Shown here: positions 60,277 through 64,000 of the stretch, piece after piece
Numbering within the stretch: position 1 is the stretch's first letter
Layout: the number at the start of each line of letters is the position of its first letter
Assembly: GCA_910574455.1 (NCBI GenBank)
Contig: CAJSYZ010000009.1
Coordinates: 2,373,040 to 2,437,039, forward strand
Length of the DNA stretch: 64,000 nt
Source of the DNA: Trichaptum fuscoviolaceum
Lineage: Eukaryota; Basidiomycota; Agaricomycetes; Hymenochaetales; Trichaptaceae
Reading direction: 5' to 3'
Translations under genes and position numbers: made by a program
Notes under the pieces: generated by a model
What the model saw: only the letters and a program-made list of their open reading frames with translations
Databases searched by the model: none
Told to the model about the DNA's origin: nothing

Positions 60277-62968
60277 ATGTCTACACATCGTCGCAACATG
60301 CGTCGCCAAGTACAACGGCTCGCGTCGCTTCTGTCGCTCGCGCTTTTTCTGCTAGAGTTTTCCTTTGCTCAGGTGAGTGGTACAGTTTCCAATCCGTGTC
60401 CCACGGTACATGCTTGCATCGAAGGAACAAAGCCACTGATGATTTGGTTTAGACGGTCACGACAATAGACGATTCATATCCTTATATCGTTTACGCGCCC
60501 GTGGAGAGCTGGCGAGGCAATGTCGTTTCATGCGATGGCTGTCCGAACCCTCCGACAGCTAATGCCCTGGGAGGCTCATGGCATGCCGGAACTCACATCA
60601 TCCACACCCTCGATGGTGATGACCCGGGTGAAGGTGGAGGGACAACTTCAAGTGCTGCGGAAACTTCATCGACAAGTCAGCAGCCAACATCTGCTAGTAG
60701 TGCAAAACCCCCAGCGAAAACAACGGCAAGCGCAACATCTTCTGCTCCGCCGGCTAAAACAAGCAAGGCAGATGGCGATGACGGCGACGATGGGGATAGT
60801 GACGATGAGGACAGCGGGAAAGGGAAGGGGAAAGGGGGCGGAAAAGTCAGACGATCGTCGTATGTCAAAGCTTCAAGTCCAGTAGATTCAATTCTCACCT
60901 TGCCACACTTAGTTGGAGGAAGAGGTATTTGTCTTCACGTCGAGGTCAAAAAGCAATCGCAAGCGCGGAGACGTCCAACGCGTTCGCAACCCAAGGAAAT
61001 GATGAAGACGATGCAGGTTTCGACGATCCTCCAGTTACCGCGACGGTGAACTTCACAGGTAAGACCCACAAATATCTCGAAGTGAGATACGAATGTCAAA
61101 TATGTTTACAGGGACCTCTATCCAACTCTACGCAATTGTTCCCCTCGTACCTGCGCCACCGCAGGCGACACCATCAGTGACAAATGTGACGTTCACATTG
61201 GATGGAACTTTGCAGAGCGGATTCAAGCACGTACCATCTCTCACCGACCCGGGGACACCGACTTCTCTAAGTCCAATCGAAGACCAGTACATTACGGACT
61301 TCTTGGTCTTCAACGCGACTGGCTTAGCAGACACGAATCATACGCTGGTTCTGAGCCTCGGGGTGGACAGCATCTTCTTTTTCGACTATGCAAATATTAC
61401 ATCTGGGTCCGGAGATGATACCGGGACGATTACAGCGACAGCGCCAGATACCCAACGTACTGGGCCCTCTACCAGTGACCTGAATGATGCGTGAGTTTTT
61501 TGATTTTTAAATACCCTTTCCAAGTTCAGCTACCGGCCAATCGCTGCCCTGTTCTGAGACAGCACATCTGATTGGCCTATAATCACGTTGGACCCTCAAT
61601 CAGGCGGTGATTGCTATTTTGGGCCGAGTAGTGTCCCCGAGTGCGCCTCATCCTCGGTAGTGGTGCGAGAGGATGAGAGGTCGTTTGTGTCCCTTTCTAT
61701 TGACGTTGATCCGTTATCTACTCGACCCCTCTCGCCCTCTTTCCCCTTCTTTCTTGTCCTTGTTCCAACGGACACTGACCATGTCCTCACTCTTCCCTTC
61801 GTCAACGATTTCGCCGTCGTCCTCACCGACTGCGGATGCGTTCATCAGTGCGAACCACAAGCACGATATCGCCACCTTCGTCGGGGCGGTCGGTGGTTCT
61901 GTAGGCTTTCTGTCGGTGCTCGCGCTCGGACTCTGTATCTCGATCCGAACACGTCGAAGGCGCGCAGCGACACGCGAGCGTCACCGCAATAATGCCGTCT
62001 ATGCCCAGCAATTTACCGCGCACGATCATGGCGTCGACGAAGCAGACGATGACGACGAGGAGAGTGCGTTCGGCAGGATTAACAGCGTTATTCCTGTCAT
62101 GATGGCGCAAGCTGGCCCGACGTCGTTCGTCCCTCGCTACTTCCCCGGATCAACACCAGCCTCGCCGCCTCCCTATGTCGCTGAGGGCGAATCTGTTCCG
62201 GTTCCGACAATGGGCGTCATCAGTGCGTCACTCAATCGTGAAGGCAATCCAGTTTCGATTCCGTCGTCGACCCCAATGGGCATTGCGATTCCCCCGCCGA
62301 TGCTCGACCTACAGAGGACCAGTTCAGGTGGCAGCTACGCTGATAGACCGCCGCCTACTCCTCCTGATGTAGAGGCGCCTATTCCGATCTTCGGCGTCAG
62401 CATCCCCGCGAACTACGATGTCGGTAACAATGGAAGAAATATGAATGGAGGTATCGTCGGTCCCCTTCCTGTCGATTCACCCGTCGCAGATGAAAACGAG
62501 CCAATGATAGGACACTCAGACGACTACGATACTCCTCGTCAGTCCAGGCATTCGTCTGAGCTCCGACCATCGAGTATCTTCAGTACATCCGCAGGCTCGC
62601 ACACGCATAGCTCGACCTTCGGTGGCTCGCCGTACCTCCCATATAACTCGGGCACGTCACGTACCTCCTCTGCGCCTTCTCCGCCATCGAGTCCTAAGCC
62701 GCAGAGTCTCATGCTCCCTCCAGGGCTGTACACTATACCCTTAGAAGGGGCTTCTGCTTCGACGTCTATGCCCTCCCTTCCCTCACATCCTTCATTCACG
62801 TCCTCGGTAACGCAAAGCGAGCAATCGAACAAACCGACAATGTCCGGCGGCCCGGTATCAATACCGTACCCCTTGCTCCAACCATCCAGGGTGCCGCTCC
62901 CACCCTCCATCTATGGCTATGATGTTGGATCGCAGTCTACGCTCGAAAGGCATGACAGTCGGACATAG
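60277..62968 (+). CDS. Secreted/single-pass membrane protein with long cytosolic tail
   Basis: Exons 60277-60372, 60453-60859, 60913-61058, 61112-61490 and probably 61849-62968 give about 715 aa. The N-terminus is a signal peptide (basic start, then LASLLSLALFLLEFSFA). The outer part has a beta-rich segment in two pieces separated by a Ser/Thr/Lys and Asp/Gly-rich linker. It carries N-glycosylation sites (NFT, NVT, NAT, NHT, NIT) and resembles the carbohydrate-facing region seen in many mushroom membrane proteins. One transmembrane helix (VGFLSVLALGLCISI) is followed by RTRRRR and a long Ser/Pro-rich cytosolic tail. The intron before the last exon is uncertain. Acceptors at 61671 or 61848 both keep phase, so the stalk may be about 60 residues longer. 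Function is unknown; sensing of the cell surface is a guess. Confidence 0.75.
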
Positions 62969-64000
62969 CAAACAAGTTGTCTAGAGTTGTCGCCCTGTAT
63001 TTGTTAACTGTCTATGTATGTATAAGGTGAGGATGCGCTCCTCTCGCATTCGCATTCGTGTTTCATTCTGCTCGCAATTCCCTACACAACGCACTTGCAC
63101 GACTCGACTCAATGATATCTCTTGCACGATTATGTGATATGCCATTTCATCTTCTAAAAAGATTTGCGTTTGCAATTGCGATCGTGCCGCGTGCCGCTCC
63201 ATCTCGACCTGATAATACCTGCCTTCGGGCACGATTTCCCATCCCAGATAGACCAGTATGGTCTTCACTTCGGTTCTATCTTCGTAACTTGGAGCCGTGG
63301 GCAGCCTTCTCACGTTCAGAGTAACCCCTGGGAGGTGCCCCTCCTTGGGTGATCTGGTTCCGTGCATAGAGCCTCCTATGGAATGTGCTCTCTTTAGAGT
63401 CGTTCATCCGATCATTATCCAACTCTTCAAAGCTATTCTCTTAGCTGATTCTGATGGCCGTTCACCTACTATGTGTACGACTTGCTTTTCACGACCGCTT
63501 TCAAGGTACAAGCTCTGTCTTTACCGCAGATATGGAACCTCTCCTCAACAACCAGATGCTCTTGGCATTGACGAGTGCACAAAAGACAGCATACAACCAT
63601 GCGCCCTTCAAACTCTGTTCTTTTCGATGTTCGTCGTACCTTTCTTTGTTTTACGTATCGTGGTTATATTTTCTTGAAATATCTCCCCTCTTTTTTCAAA
63701 ATCTCGTCTGTTAGGAACTTTGCACTGACTCATTTGTGCTCCTTACGTTACAGAGATCTACTATTAGTGCAGGACCTGTCACCTGCTCAGTGTCTCGTTG
63801 TTCCGCCATGTGTTATCATCCCGCACGCCGCTCACCATCACCATACCCCCTGCATACATCAATAGGATGCATGTCATTCGGTACCAGAAAAATCCTCTTC
63901 GGATATCGTTACTCACATCGAACAGCGGATCTTGAACGCTGCGACGATGGATATACACCTACATGACTAACATGATTATCGGACACTTGAGTCTTTCATC
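62969..64000. other. Right-hand end without a recognised gene
   Basis: About 1 kb after the membrane protein stop. It probably starts with that gene's 3' UTR. Only short open frames are seen, and nothing can be assigned before the window ends. Confidence 0.4.

Noticed and set aside
1..64000. CRISPR arrays, rRNA genes, bacterial operon signals
   Set aside because: Not found, and not expected in fungal nuclear DNA. The short repeats present do not have regular spacers.

Overview
This window is nuclear DNA from a filamentous basidiomycete, most likely an Agaricomycete. Almost every gene is split by introns of about 45-65 bp with GTRNGT donors and YAG acceptors. The Ste12 homolog carries both a Ste12 DNA-binding domain and C2H2 zinc fingers. 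MYND-finger proteins occur as a tandem pair, and an LTR retrotransposon of chromovirus type is present. All gene models were assembled by eye by joining conserved protein blocks across introns and checking reading phase. No RNA data or database search was available.

Layout. 1-3570: 3' part of a Ty3/gypsy chromovirus (RT, RNase H, integrase, chromodomain) with its 3' LTR. 3571-8200: gene-poor. 8200-15484 (+): long CT-rich leader and the STE12-type regulator, with an unusually long 1.7 kb intron. 15485-19553: no gene recognised. 19554-21298 (-): questin-oxidase-like (DUF4243) gene that looks broken. 21299-23172: no gene, some hairpins. 23173-25396 (-): METTL14/KAR4-type MTA70 protein. 26331-27600 (-): UBC7-type ubiquitin-conjugating enzyme. 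28570-30047 (+): Ser/Pro-rich protein of unknown function. 31645-33893 (+): multispanning membrane protein of unknown family. 36286-41093 (+): two tandem MYND-finger paralogs. 41387-42168 (-): kinetochore Mis14/Nsl1-like candidate. 42346-43052 (+): unknown basic protein. 43758-45412 (+): Sae2/CtIP/Ctp1-type DNA repair protein. 47173-48915 (+): MFS transporter. 49293-51917 (+): NOC2. 52098-52467 (-): CBP6/UQCC2-like mitochondrial factor. 52937-53494 (+): FMP46/DUF1687-like redox protein. 53850-55153: two weak gene candidates. 56088-59251 (-): VPS36 of ESCRT-II with a 1 kb intron. 60277-62968 (+): secreted, single-pass membrane protein. The remainder to 64000 holds no recognised gene.

Most genes are ordinary housekeeping loci: ribosome biogenesis (NOC2), endosomal sorting (VPS36), protein degradation (UBC7), double-strand break resection (CtIP/Sae2), and mitochondrial assembly (CBP6-like, FMP46-like). 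STE12 and KAR4/METTL14, whose yeast counterparts cooperate in the pheromone response, lie about 8 kb apart. Points that merit a second look are the damaged DUF4243 gene (abnormal splice donor and frameshift), the coding-like stretch inside the VPS36 intron, the long STE12 intron, the tandem MYND pair, and a divergent repeat at 34.2 and 46.1 kb. I found no CRISPR array, rRNA, convincing tRNA or clearly novel multigene system.
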